Source of the DNA: an uncultured Eubacteriales bacterium
GTDB taxonomy: Bacteria > Bacillota > Clostridia > Oscillospirales > Acutalibacteraceae
Reading direction: 5' to 3'
NCBI GenBank assembly: GCA_900317215.1
Contig: ONFW01000004.1
Location: forward strand, 1 to 12,319
DNA length: 12,319 bases
The notes beneath the pieces are model-generated. The model had not been told where the DNA came from. It did no database searches and worked only from the letters and a program-made list of their open reading frames with translations. A program made the position numbers and the translations under genes. Below are positions 5,686 to 12,319 of the stretch, piece after piece; positions within the stretch are counted from its first letter, which is position 1, and the number at the start of each line of letters is the position of its first letter.

Positions 5686-8127
5686 TCAGTCTTTTATCTC
5701 CTCGATCTGATATATCTCGAAGATATCGCCCTCCTTGATGTCGCTGAAGCGTTCAAGGGTTATGCCGCATTCGTAGCCTGCTGCGACCTCCTTCACGCTG
5801 TCCTTGAATCTCTGCAGCGAGGCTATGTTGTCGTCCGCAATAACTATACCGTCGCGCACAACTCTTACCTGTGCGCCCCTTGCGACCTTGCCGCTGAGAA
5901 CATAGGAGCCTGAGACAAGTCCGACATTCGTGATCTTGTAGGTCTGACGCACCTCCACCTTGCCGAGCTGTACCTCTCTGAACTTCGGAGCGAGCATGCC
6001 CTTCATAGCCGCCTCGATCTCCTCTATGCAGTCATAAATGATCCTGTAAAGTCTCATGTCAACGCCGTCACGCTTTGCATTCTCCTCGGCCACAGGGTCG
6101 GGTCTTACATTAAAGCCCACGATAATAGCGTTTGATGCTGAAGCAAGCATAACGTCGGATTCTCTGATAGCTCCTACGCCGCTGTGTATCACATTGACCC
6201 TTATCTCATCATTCGTCAGCTTTTCAAGAGACTGCCTTACAGCTTCTACCGAACCCTGAACGTCTGCCTTGACAATGATCTTGAGCTCCTTCATATCCTC
6301 CAGCTTCATCTGATCGAAAAGGTTGTCAAGTGTGACCTTTGTACGGCTGTTGAAGCGCTCCTCCTTTGCGGCGGTCTTTCTCTGCTCTACAAGCTCTCTT
6401 GCAAGACGCTCGTCCGATACTGCGTTGAATACATCGCCGCCTACGGGAACATCGTCAAGTCCCGTTATCTCAACAGGCACCGAAGGACCTGCGCTCTTTA
6501 CACGCTGTCCCTTATCGTTCATCATAGCTCTTACCTTGCCGACTGTAGTGCCTGCAACTATGATATCTCCTACGCTGAGCGTACCGTTCTGTACAAGCAC
6601 GGTAGCGATAGGTCCTCTGCCCTTGTCAAGCCTTGCCTCTATAACAGTACCCTTTGCGGCGCGGTCGGGATTAGCTCTGAGCTCCTTCATATCCGCAACA
6701 AGAAGCACCATTTCAAGCAGCTCGTCTATACCCTCTTTAGTATGCGCCGAAACAGGGATAACGGGCGTATCGCCGCCCCATTCCTCGGGAACGATCTCAT
6801 ATTCAGTGAGCTGCTGCTTGACCTGCTCCACATTTGCACCGGGCTTATCTATCTTATTGACAGCTACGATAATGGATACACCTGCCGCCTTTGCGTGGTT
6901 GATAGCCTCAATGGTCTGAGGCATAATGCCGTCGTCTGCGGCTACAACAAGGATAGCTATATCCGTTACCTGAGCACCTCTCGCTCTCATCGTTGTAAAC
7001 GCCTCATGTCCGGGAGTATCGAGGAAGGTTATCTCTCTGCCGTCTATCTCCACACGGTATGCGCCGATATGCTGCGTGATGCCTCCTGCCTCAGTTGCGG
7101 TAACATGTGCATGACGGATACTGTCGAGAAGCGAGGTCTTTCCATGGTCAACATGACCCATTACTACAACGACCGGCGCTCTTGAAACAAGGGTCTCGTC
7201 CGTATCGTCGCTGTCATCAATTATCCTCTCCTCTATCGTCTCAACGGTTTCCTTCTCTATCTTTGCGTGGAACTCCATTGCGACAAGCGAAGCTGTATCA
7301 AAGTCGATGACGTTATTGACGCTTGCCATTACTCCAAAGCTCATGAGCTTTGTAATTACCTCAGCAGCCCTCGCCTTCAGTCTGAGAGCAAGCTCTCCTA
7401 CGGTTATCTCGTCGGGTATCTGCACGGTAATAGGCTTTGTCTTTCTGTCCTTTTCTATGCGGCGCATTCTCTCCTGCTCTGTCTCCTTGCGGGAGTTGCG
7501 GGGCTTGCCCTTTTGCTGTGACCGCTGGGTTATCTTCTGCTTTGAGACAGTATTGACGTTATGCATCTTTTCGCTTGCAAGACGGTCATACTTCTCGTTA
7601 TAGCGCTCTATATCAACATTTGAGGAACGTGTATTGATAACGCGGTTCCTGCTTCCGTAGCCCTCGTCCTGTGCGCCTGTGCTCTGCGGAGCATTACCTC
7701 CCTGCTTCTGCTTCTGACCCGGCTTCTGCTGTGCGGCAGCTTTTTCGGGCTTCTTTCCCTTTTGCGCAGGTTTCTCCTCCTTGACCTGTTTGCTCACGGG
7801 CTTCTCCTGCTTTTTGCCCTCAGGCTTTGCGGCTGCGGAGCTTTCCTGCTTTGTCTGAGCTGCTTTGCTCTCCTCTGCAGGTGCAGGCTGCTCCTTAACA
7901 GGCTCTGCTGCAGGCTCCTGCTCATGCACTGCCGAATTGAAATACTCATCAAAGCTTTCAACGCTTGTCTTCTGTGTAAAATGCTCGAATACTATTTTCA
8001 GCTCATCATCGGTAAGTGTCGTGGTGGGCTTTTTAATAACATTCATACGCTCCTTCAACACATCGGCTACATCCTTGTTTGAAAGGTTGAGATCCTTGGC
8101 GACCTCGCTGAGCTTATATTTTATCAT
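5686..8127 (-). CDS. infB: Translation initiation factor IF-2
   Basis: 813 residues. It is a GTPase that brings fMet-tRNA to the small ribosomal subunit and promotes subunit joining. An N-terminal IF2_N fold (residues 1-50) is followed by a Lys/Gln/Ala/Glu/Pro-rich linker (about 65-150) and a second IF2_N region (about 232-286). The G domain follows, with GHVDHGKT (324-331), DTPGHE (370-375), NKID (424-427) and SAH (460-462), and then the beta-barrel and C-terminal fMet-tRNA-binding domains. I chose ATG 8127 because AGGAGG lies 7 bases before it, inside the last codons of ylxQ. An ATG two codons upstream is only 1 base from the AGGAGG. The ATG overlaps the ylxQ stop as ATGA, so the two are probably translationally coupled. 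It is the last gene of the operon; rbfA does not follow. Confidence 0.98.
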   Translation of the reverse strand: MIKYKLSEVAKDLNLSNKDVADVLKERMNVIKKPTTTLTDDELKIVFEHFTQKTSVESFDEYFNSAVHEQEPAAEPVKEQPAPAEESKAAQTKQESSAAAKPEGKKQEKPVSKQVKEEKPAQKGKKPEKAAAQQKPGQKQKQGGNAPQSTGAQDEGYGSRNRVINTRSSNVDIERYNEKYDRLASEKMHNVNTVSKQKITQRSQQKGKPRNSRKETEQERMRRIEKDRKTKPITVQIPDEITVGELALRLKARAAEVITKLMSFGVMASVNNVIDFDTASLVAMEFHAKIEKETVETIEERIIDDSDDTDETLVSRAPVVVVMGHVDHGKTSLLDSIRHAHVTATEAGGITQHIGAYRVEIDGREITFLDTPGHEAFTTMRARGAQVTDIAILVVAADDGIMPQTIEAINHAKAAGVSIIVAVNKIDKPGANVEQVKQQLTEYEIVPEEWGGDTPVIPVSAHTKEGIDELLEMVLLVADMKELRANPDRAAKGTVIEARLDKGRGPIATVLVQNGTLSVGDIIVAGTTVGKVRAMMNDKGQRVKSAGPSVPVEITGLDDVPVGGDVFNAVSDERLARELVEQRKTAAKEERFNSRTKVTLDNLFDQMKLEDMKELKIIVKADVQGSVEAVRQSLEKLTNDEIRVNVIHSGVGAIRESDVMLASASNAIIVGFNVRPDPVAEENAKRDGVDMRLYRIIYDCIEEIEAAMKGMLAPKFREVQLGKVEVRQTYKITNVGLVSGSYVLSGKVARGAQVRVVRDGIVIADDNIASLQRFKDSVKEVAAGYECGITLERFSDIKEGDIFEIYQIEEIKD

Positions 8128-8450
8128 ATACATTCCTCCTGACTGTTTTGTGTACAAAGCGCTCTTATCTTCAAAGCAAATCCGTTATCATTGACGGAAA
8201 CTATACCTGTTTGTTTTCTTCCGAGGGCGTGACCCGTTTCCTCCATCGGGCAGCCCGAATAAATACATTCTACTCCATACTGCTCCGCAAGTGCGGAAAC
8301 AGAACGCTTGGATCTGTCCGAAAGCTCCTGTGACAGCACCACGAGTCTGCTCTCGCCTTTTTTCATTGAGGCGGCCGCAGCATCGAAGCCTATCGAGAGC
8401 CTGCCTGCTCTTTTGGCTATTCCGAGCAGCGACAGCAGCTTATCATTCAT
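8124..8450 (-). CDS. ylxQ: YlxQ, ribosomal protein L7Ae-like RNA-binding protein
   Basis: 108 residues, the normal size for the L7Ae/L30e/S12e family, which binds kink-turn-like RNA. The typical opening LLSLLGIAKRAGRLSIGFDA and the later GRKQTGIVSV stretch are clear. The start is uncertain. An in-frame TTG at 8459 is only 2 bases from GGAGG, while ATG 8450 is 11 bases from it. I prefer ATG 8450 because homologues start there. The stop overlaps the infB start as ATGA. The gene lies in the usual position between ylxR and infB, but 74 bases after ylxR rather than the usual tight packing. Its cellular role is not settled; a ribosome or RNA function is assumed from the family. Confidence 0.93.
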   Translation of the reverse strand: MNDKLLSLLGIAKRAGRLSIGFDAAAASMKKGESRLVVLSQELSDRSKRSVSALAEQYGVECIYSGCPMEETGHALGRKQTGIVSVNDNGFALKIRALCTQNSQEECI

Positions 8451-8508
8451 TTCCGTCAATTCCTCCGTTTCATTACGGTCTGCAATATCAGCCCATTGTA
8501 CCCCGTCT

Positions 8509-8541
8509 CTGACAGCGATATCTGTCAGCTTTCGCTGTCAG
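8509..8541 (-). promoter_or_regulatory. Alternative hairpins over the ylxR stop codon and ylxR-ylxQ gap
   Basis: In the transcript (minus strand), CTGACAGCGA (8541-8532) can pair perfectly over 10 bases with TCGCTGTCAG (8518-8509), with a 13-base loop. A second CTGACAG (8528-8522) inside that loop can instead pair with the same CTGTCAG (8515-8509) over 7 bases with a 6-base loop. The two structures exclude each other. The second copy holds the ylxR stop codon (8527-8525). There is no T-run, so it is not a standard terminator. It could be an RNase site, a pause, or a translation-sensitive switch for ylxQ-infB; this is inference. Confidence 0.45.
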
Positions 8542-8836
8542 CCTCATCGAGCTCCTGCTCAAGACTTTCATATACATCATCGGGTATCCTGCAGCTAAAG
8601 GCTTTTTCAAATCTCCTTGCCTTTCTTGCCTTTGCAAGACAGTCCGCATTTTTGCAAACATACGCTCCTCTGCCCGGCTTTTTGCCTGTCAGATCAACGC
8701 TGATACCGCCCTGCTTTATAACCTGCCCGTTTTCGTCCGTTTCATCGGGCGCCTTAACAACCCTTACGAGCTGTCTTTTCTCCTTCATTTCATTGCAGCC
8801 GGTACATTTTCTCATAGGCACCTTTTTTTGCTTCAT
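8525..8836 (-). CDS. ylxR: YlxR/RnpM, DUF448 RNA-binding protein
   Basis: 103 residues. It shows the family hallmarks: a PMRKCTGC opening (residues 7-14) and GRGAYVC (55-61). Four cysteines (C11, C14, C61, C66) are grouped like a small metal-binding knuckle, as in many clostridial members. In Bacillus subtilis the protein was reported to bind and modulate RNase P RNA, hence the name RnpM. ATG 8836 has GGAGG 7 bases upstream. The longer frame would start at a GTG just upstream of that site, and the GGAGG would then fall inside the coding sequence. It sits 36 bases after nusA. The acidic C-terminus (EQELDEADSES) carries the hairpin sequence at its 3' end. Confidence 0.94.
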   Translation of the reverse strand: MKQKKVPMRKCTGCNEMKEKRQLVRVVKAPDETDENGQVIKQGGISVDLTGKKPGRGAYVCKNADCLAKARKARRFEKAFSCRIPDDVYESLEQELDEADSES

Positions 8837-8872
8837 CAGGCTCCCTCCTTTCACGGAACAAGGCTTTTATGC

Positions 8873-10102
8873 TTATTCCTCGGTCTCTGCCGAAGTCTCC
8901 TCAGCCACAGCCTCCCCGGTCGAAGCAGCAGTCTCAGTCACAGGCTCTTCAGCAGCTTCTCCGGTCACAGCAGCCTCGATAACAGGCTCCTCCTCAGCGG
9001 TAGTCTTTGGCTCCTCGTCCTCGCCGAAGAAGCCGCTCTCGGGTCTGATATCTATTTTCCAGCCCGTAAGCTTGGCAGCAAGGCGAACATTCTGTCCCTT
9101 ATTTCCTATTGCAAGAGAAAGCTGACTGTCAGGCACCGTGGCCTTGCACACCCTCTCCACCGTAGGATCTATATCTACCTTTACAACCTCTGCAGGCGAA
9201 AGGGCTGCAGAGATAAACTTCACCGGATCCTCGCTGTATTCAACAATATCTATCTTTTCGCCGCCGAGAACATCAACTATAGCTCCTACCCTCTGTCCTC
9301 TCTGACCTATGCAGGCGCCCACGGCGTCAACATTTTCGTCACGGCTGAAAACTGCGATCTTTGTTCTCGAGCCCGCCTCTCTGGAGATAGACTTTATCTC
9401 CACCGTACCGTCATAGATCTCAGGCACCTCGGACTCAAACAGTCTCTTTACAAGATCAGGATGCGTTCTCGAAATGATAGCCCTCGGCTCTCTGCCGCCC
9501 GATCTTATATCCACTATATACACCTTTATCTGAGAGCCTGCCGTAAGCTCCTCGCCATTGATCTGCTCGTTCTTCGGGAGAACAGCTATCGACTTGCCCA
9601 AACGCAGGGTAGCACTGCCGGTTTTCGGGTCGATCTGCTCCACTGTTGCGGTAACGATCTCCTTGAGCTTGCTTTGATACTCTGCAAGAGCCTGCCCCTT
9701 CTCGCCGTCACGGATCCCCTGTCTTATGATATTTCTCGCCGTCTGAACAGCTATCCTTCCGAAATCCTTCGGGTCGAGCCTTATGCCGACCTTTTCATCA
9801 GGCATAGCGGTCGTTCTTATCTTTCTCGCCTCGTCAACACCTATTTCACGGTTCTTGTCCTCGACGATCTCAACAACAGTCTTGTTGAGGAACACCTCAA
9901 ATATACCCGTATCCGGCTCCATTGTGATGCTCACGTCCTCATTTCCGCCGTAGGTGCTCTTGCAGGCGGTCACGATAGCCTTCTGTATCTGACTTATCAT
10001 AAAATCAACGGGTATGCCCCTTTCCTTTTCCATAAGGGCAAGAGCCTCAAAAAGCTCTGTGTTTCTGTTATCCTGCGGTTTTTCCGCACTTTTCTTTCTC
10101 AT
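8873..10102 (-). CDS. nusA: Transcription termination/antitermination factor NusA
   Basis: 409 residues. It binds RNA polymerase and nascent RNA and promotes pausing and intrinsic termination. An N-terminal polymerase-binding domain (about 12-130) and an S1 domain (about 145-205) come first. Two KH domains follow, with GxxG motifs at 262-269 (GACIGQRG) and 329-336 (SLAIGNKG). Residues 360-409 form an acidic Glu/Ala/Thr tail with imperfect repeats (EEPV, TGEA) beyond the usual Gram-positive end, which is near residue 370. It lacks the Escherichia coli acidic repeat domains. ATG 10102 has GGAGG 7 bases upstream. An in-frame codon at 10144 would overlap rimP and lacks a site. It lies 38 bases after rimP and is probably under leader control (see 10667-10692). 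Confidence 0.97.
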   Translation of the reverse strand: MRKKSAEKPQDNRNTELFEALALMEKERGIPVDFMISQIQKAIVTACKSTYGGNEDVSITMEPDTGIFEVFLNKTVVEIVEDKNREIGVDEARKIRTTAMPDEKVGIRLDPKDFGRIAVQTARNIIRQGIRDGEKGQALAEYQSKLKEIVTATVEQIDPKTGSATLRLGKSIAVLPKNEQINGEELTAGSQIKVYIVDIRSGGREPRAIISRTHPDLVKRLFESEVPEIYDGTVEIKSISREAGSRTKIAVFSRDENVDAVGACIGQRGQRVGAIVDVLGGEKIDIVEYSEDPVKFISAALSPAEVVKVDIDPTVERVCKATVPDSQLSLAIGNKGQNVRLAAKLTGWKIDIRPESGFFGEDEEPKTTAEEEPVIEAAVTGEAAEEPVTETAASTGEAVAEETSAETEE

Positions 10103-10140
10103 AATATAACCTCCGTTAATGCTTTCGGGTTCTGCTTTTT

Positions 10141-10623
10141 TCAAAGCTCAAAGTCATCCAGTTTAATATATACCGTATCCTTTTTGTTTATAACACCTTC
10201 TCTGCCCTCACAGACAATTGTTACGGTATCCCTGTCGTGGGCTGTAAGCGTCCCCTTTATATCACGGATGCCGTTTTCATCGGGACGAATGAGCCTTGCC
10301 ATAACAGGTGCGCCGAGAAAGGCATCAAAATGCCATGGCTTCACAAGCTCTCTCTCTATCCCCGGCGAGGACACCTCAAGGATATAATTCTGCTCGATAG
10401 GATCGAGCTCATCAAGCGGAGCATCGACCGCACGGGTGACGTTCTCACAGTCTTCAATAGACACTCCCCTGTCGCTGTCAATGAATATCCTCAGATACCA
10501 TAAAGCGCCCTCCTTGAGAAACCTTACATCCCACAGCGTAAGCCCGAGTCCCTCGACAATAGGCTTTACAAGCTCGGTCACAGCATCCACCGTATTCCCC
10601 TTATTCTTTTTATTCTGAGCCAT
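10141..10623 (-). CDS. rimP: Ribosome maturation factor RimP
   Basis: 160 residues, close to the usual 150-160. It assists assembly of the 30S subunit. The family signature LEVSSPGIERELVKPWHF is at 82-99, with the N-terminal alpha-beta domain before it and the small beta-barrel after it. ATG 10623 has AGGAG 6 bases upstream. The open frame extends 29 codons further to ATG 10710, but that ATG is only about 5 bases from the predicted transcript start, has no ribosome binding site, and the stretch holds the leader hairpins. It is the first gene of the rimP-nusA-ylxR-ylxQ-infB unit. Confidence 0.96.
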   Translation of the reverse strand: MAQNKKNKGNTVDAVTELVKPIVEGLGLTLWDVRFLKEGALWYLRIFIDSDRGVSIEDCENVTRAVDAPLDELDPIEQNYILEVSSPGIERELVKPWHFDAFLGAPVMARLIRPDENGIRDIKGTLTAHDRDTVTIVCEGREGVINKKDTVYIKLDDFEL

Positions 10624-10666
10624 ATCATTCTCCTGTCCGCAGGGAAAAGCTCCCTGTACTAATGAT

Positions 10667-10692
10667 AAAAGAGCAGGTCGCCCTACTCTTTT
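10667..10692 (-). promoter_or_regulatory. Leader hairpin of the rimP-nusA operon, candidate attenuator
   Basis: In the transcript, AAAAGAGTAGG (10692-10682) pairs with CCTGCTCTTTT (10677-10667). The 11-pair stem has one U-G pair and a GCGA (GNRA) tetraloop. It ends in CTCTTTTATC, a short interrupted U-run, as in weak intrinsic terminators. It lies about 23 bases after the predicted start and 44 bases before the rimP ATG. A second hairpin follows, CAGGGA (10656-10651) with TCCCTG (10645-10640), just before the ribosome binding site. NusA is known to stimulate weak terminators of this kind, so autoregulation is plausible but unproven. Confidence 0.55.
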
Positions 10693-10721
10693 GTCAATTA
10701 CCATATTCATACTACTTCATA

Positions 10722-10750
10722 ATAATAACACAGTATTTTTGATTTTGCAA
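10722..10750 (-). promoter_or_regulatory. Promoter of the rimP-nusA-ylxR-ylxQ-infB operon
   Basis: On the minus strand TTGCAA (10750-10745) lies 17 bases before TATTAT (10727-10722), which is preceded by TGT as in extended -10 promoters. The predicted transcript start is near 10715, giving a leader of about 92 bases with two hairpins. A perfect TTGACA at 10697-10692 has no acceptable -10 at normal spacing and was not used. Confidence 0.65.
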
Positions 10751-10793
10751 GTATTACCCCGAATTTTTTGCGAAGAAAACAGGCTGTTTATCG

Positions 10794-11408
10794 TCATTCG
10801 GGTACAATGACCCTGAACAGCTCCTCCGCCAGAAGCCTGTGACTCTCTGCGGAAAGATGCACCCCGTCAGAAGGGTCAGCCCTTACAACATCACCTGCAC
10901 AGAAGAAAGTGCAGTCCGTCCTTCTTGCAAGTCCGGCATATTTTTCCTTGAGCAGACGGCTCTTTTCTATGCTGCTCTTATCAAAGTCCCCGTCTTCAAA
11001 AAGGACGGAGCCTGTGATCTCGGCAGGAGCTATTATCATTATGCGTATATCCGGAGAAAAGGCTCTTATCATTGAAACAAGAACCTCCATCCCCTCGGTT
11101 ATCATATCGGCGTCCGCAGCGAATTTTGTTTTGCAGTCGTTTGTACCGAGCATTATCATCACAGCATCTACAGGATCATTCTCCCTCAGCATTCTCAGGA
11201 TAACGCTGCTGCCGTTCCTGTCCGGCGACTTATCATCGTCAAAAACGGTCGTCATACCGTTTATCCCGCCCTCTATGATCTTGTAGCCGTATGGAAAAAG
11301 CCTTTCGGCAAGTATGCCCGTCCACCTCACATCAGGCTCATAGCGTCCTCCGATATGAGGTCGGAAGCCGTACGTATTTGAATCTCCGAAGCATAAAATC
11401 CTTTTCAT
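10794..11408 (-). CDS. SGNH/GDSL-family hydrolase (arylesterase-like)
   Basis: 204 residues. It is an esterase or deacylase of the SGNH superfamily: catalytic Ser10 in FGDSNTYGF, oxyanion Gly51 (GGINGMTT), Asn90 in GTND, and the Asp181-His184 pair in DGVHLS. The substrate cannot be told from sequence; relatives act on aryl esters or acetylated sugars. There is no signal peptide, so it appears cytosolic. The start is taken as ATG 11408, giving the usual MKRILCFGDSNT beginning. A GTG three codons upstream (11417) is possible, and the ribosome binding site is poor for either. It follows the lipoprotein gene after 31 bases without an obvious promoter, so the two may be co-transcribed. No strong terminator separates it from the rimP promoter downstream. 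Confidence 0.88.
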   Translation of the reverse strand: MKRILCFGDSNTYGFRPHIGGRYEPDVRWTGILAERLFPYGYKIIEGGINGMTTVFDDDKSPDRNGSSVILRMLRENDPVDAVMIMLGTNDCKTKFAADADMITEGMEVLVSMIRAFSPDIRIMIIAPAEITGSVLFEDGDFDKSSIEKSRLLKEKYAGLARRTDCTFFCAGDVVRADPSDGVHLSAESHRLLAEELFRVIVPE

Positions 11409-11439
11409 TGCTCTCACACGCCTTTATATCTGCGCTTTA

Positions 11440-12319
11440 TTATTCGTCTTCGACTATAATGTCCCCGTCAAGATCATCATACCTGATTATATCTGGATCG
11501 ATCACCGCCGTGACCGTTTTCCCCTTGAGGGAATCCTTTGCCACCTCCGCTATAAAGCAGACGTAGCCCTTGTCATTGGCGTCCTTCGGCTTCTGAGCCC
11601 AGATAATGACCTTGACTGTACCGTTTTCATCTGTTGTGATCTCTGCAAGATCGATCTCATTGCTCTTTGAGTACGGTGTCACCACAACAAGCATGTCCAC
11701 CGCCTCAAAGTAATCCGCTGTTGCATCAGAGGTCTCCGACTTGAACGAGGAGGGAATGAAATATCCTTCAGCGCCTTCATATTCCTTTGTGAGAGAATAT
11801 GTAGCGTCGTTATCCTTGATAAATCCGGCAAGCTCGTCCTCAGAGGTAATGACATAAGCTACAGGCTTGTCAAAGCCTGAGCCAAAGCCCTCCGGCGAAA
11901 GCACAAGTCCCTGATACTGTGACAGTATTTCATCAGACTCACCCTCAACATCTTCTTCGCCGTCTTCATCTCCCGTATCCTCCTCCCAGCCGCTGAACTG
12001 GTCGGGGTCAATGGTGATGTTGCCCTCTTCGTCAATGGAAATACCCTGATCCCCCTCGCCGTCTCCGTCTATATCTATAATAATATCGCTTTCGGGATCC
12101 GGAAGCTCAGATCCATCTCCTTCGTTGCTCATCTGAGTCACGGGCGTACTGCTGCCTCTGGAGCTGTTTTCAGCCGATGCGGCGTTCTCACCGCCCTTAC
12201 TTTCCTCTGAGGTCTTTCCTTCGTCCGAAGCGTTCTTGCTTTCTCCCGAAGCCGCGCTCTGCGCCGAGCTCTGATCAGAGCTGCTGTTTTCGGTTTTCTT
12301 TGAGCCGCATCCCGCCGAA
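11440..12319 (-). CDS. Ser-rich, acidic lipoprotein of unknown function, 5' end missing
   Basis: The frame is open to the right edge, and 292 residues are visible. The first visible residues are SAGCGSKKTE, a lipobox with Cys at codon 12309-12307. Only most of the signal peptide is therefore missing, and the mature protein is lipid-anchored outside the cell. Residues 5-59 are a Ser/Ala/Glu/Lys-rich linker. Next come a very acidic region with Asp-Gly runs (DIDGDGEGD) and another Glu/Asp stretch, then a folded C-terminal domain of about 160 residues. That domain contains a hydrophobic MLVVVTP strand and a Gly-Tyr-Val-Cys-Phe strand, faintly like the C-terminal domain of PrcB-type proteins; I am not sure of that. 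An internal GTG at 12141 is an apparent start but is not real, since the frame continues to the lipobox. The SGNH hydrolase gene follows closely. Confidence 0.8.
   Translation of the reverse strand, partial: SAGCGSKKTENSSSDQSSAQSAASGESKNASDEGKTSEESKGGENAASAENSSRGSSTPVTQMSNEGDGSELPDPESDIIIDIDGDGEGDQGISIDEEGNITIDPDQFSGWEEDTGDEDGEEDVEGESDEILSQYQGLVLSPEGFGSGFDKPVAYVITSEDELAGFIKDNDATYSLTKEYEGAEGYFIPSSFKSETSDATADYFEAVDMLVVVTPYSKSNEIDLAEITTDENGTVKVIIWAQKPKDANDKGYVCFIAEVAKDSLKGKTVTAVIDPDIIRYDDLDGDIIVEDE

Noticed and set aside
6184..7185. A 333-codon open frame on the plus strand opposite infB
   Set aside because: It covers the conserved G domain of IF-2 on the other strand. It has no ribosome binding site and a Cys/Tyr/His-rich composition typical of antisense frames.
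8828..10387. A 519-codon open frame on the plus strand opposite nusA and rimP
   Set aside because: It lies antisense to two unmistakable genes, its protein is Leu/Ser/Arg-rich with no recognisable domain, and it runs through two gene junctions. It is a by-product of codon use in the real genes.
10624..10710. 29-codon N-terminal extension of RimP from ATG 10710
   Set aside because: That ATG is only about 5 bases from the predicted transcript start and lacks a ribosome binding site. The stretch is explained by two leader hairpins, and the shorter start gives the normal family length.
12040..12141. Asp-Gly runs in the lipoprotein as a dockerin or EF-hand repeat; GTG 12141 as its start
   Set aside because: There is no paired 22-residue dockerin repeat with the expected hydrophobic and helical parts, only one loose DxDGDG stretch. 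The frame continues beyond the GTG to a lipobox at the window edge.

Overview
The window reads as chromosomal core DNA from a low-to-mid GC, endospore-forming Gram-positive bacterium. A Ruminococcus-like member of the Oscillospiraceae/Clostridia is the best guess. The reasons are the strong AGGAGG-type ribosome binding sites, the rimP-nusA-ylxR-ylxQ-infB order, a CotF-type spore coat gene with a sporulation-type promoter, a clostridial type 4 uracil-DNA glycosylase, and Ser/Asp/Glu-rich lipoproteins. No mobile element, CRISPR array, tRNA or rRNA was seen, and no gene-free stretch exceeds 300 bases.

Left part (1-2670). The start of a CotF-like coat gene (cut by the window edge) and a 57-codon gene just upstream of it point left. 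They share a promoter whose elements match the consensus for late sporulation sigma factors (sigma-G, or sigma-E). Divergent from them is a 704-residue PAS-GGDEF-EAL protein. Its GGDEF site is degenerate but its EAL site is intact, so it is probably a cyclic-di-GMP phosphodiesterase. It is followed by two strong hairpins.

Middle part (2690-5660). Leftward pduL (phosphotransacylase) and leftward type 4 uracil-DNA glycosylase each have a plausible promoter. A rightward, membrane-anchored D,D-carboxypeptidase follows. It ends at a terminator-like hairpin shared with the convergent infB operon.

Right part (5686-10750). This is the leftward transcription/translation operon rimP, nusA, ylxR (rnpM), ylxQ, infB. 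It has a good extended -10 promoter and a leader hairpin that looks like a weak intrinsic terminator, a candidate attenuator. infB is the last gene; rbfA, which often follows it, is not present. Two mutually exclusive hairpins span the ylxR stop codon and the unusually long ylxR-ylxQ gap.

Right edge (10794-12319). A leftward pair consists of a secreted lipoprotein with a Ser-rich and acidic linker (start missing beyond the edge) and an SGNH/GDSL hydrolase 31 bases downstream.

Several start codons were moved downstream of the longest open frame because a well-spaced ribosome binding site, or a promoter overlapping the upstream codon, favours the internal start. No clearly novel multi-gene system is visible. 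The most interesting leads are the small sporulation gene with its promoter, the rimP-nusA leader hairpin, and the switching hairpins at ylxR-ylxQ.
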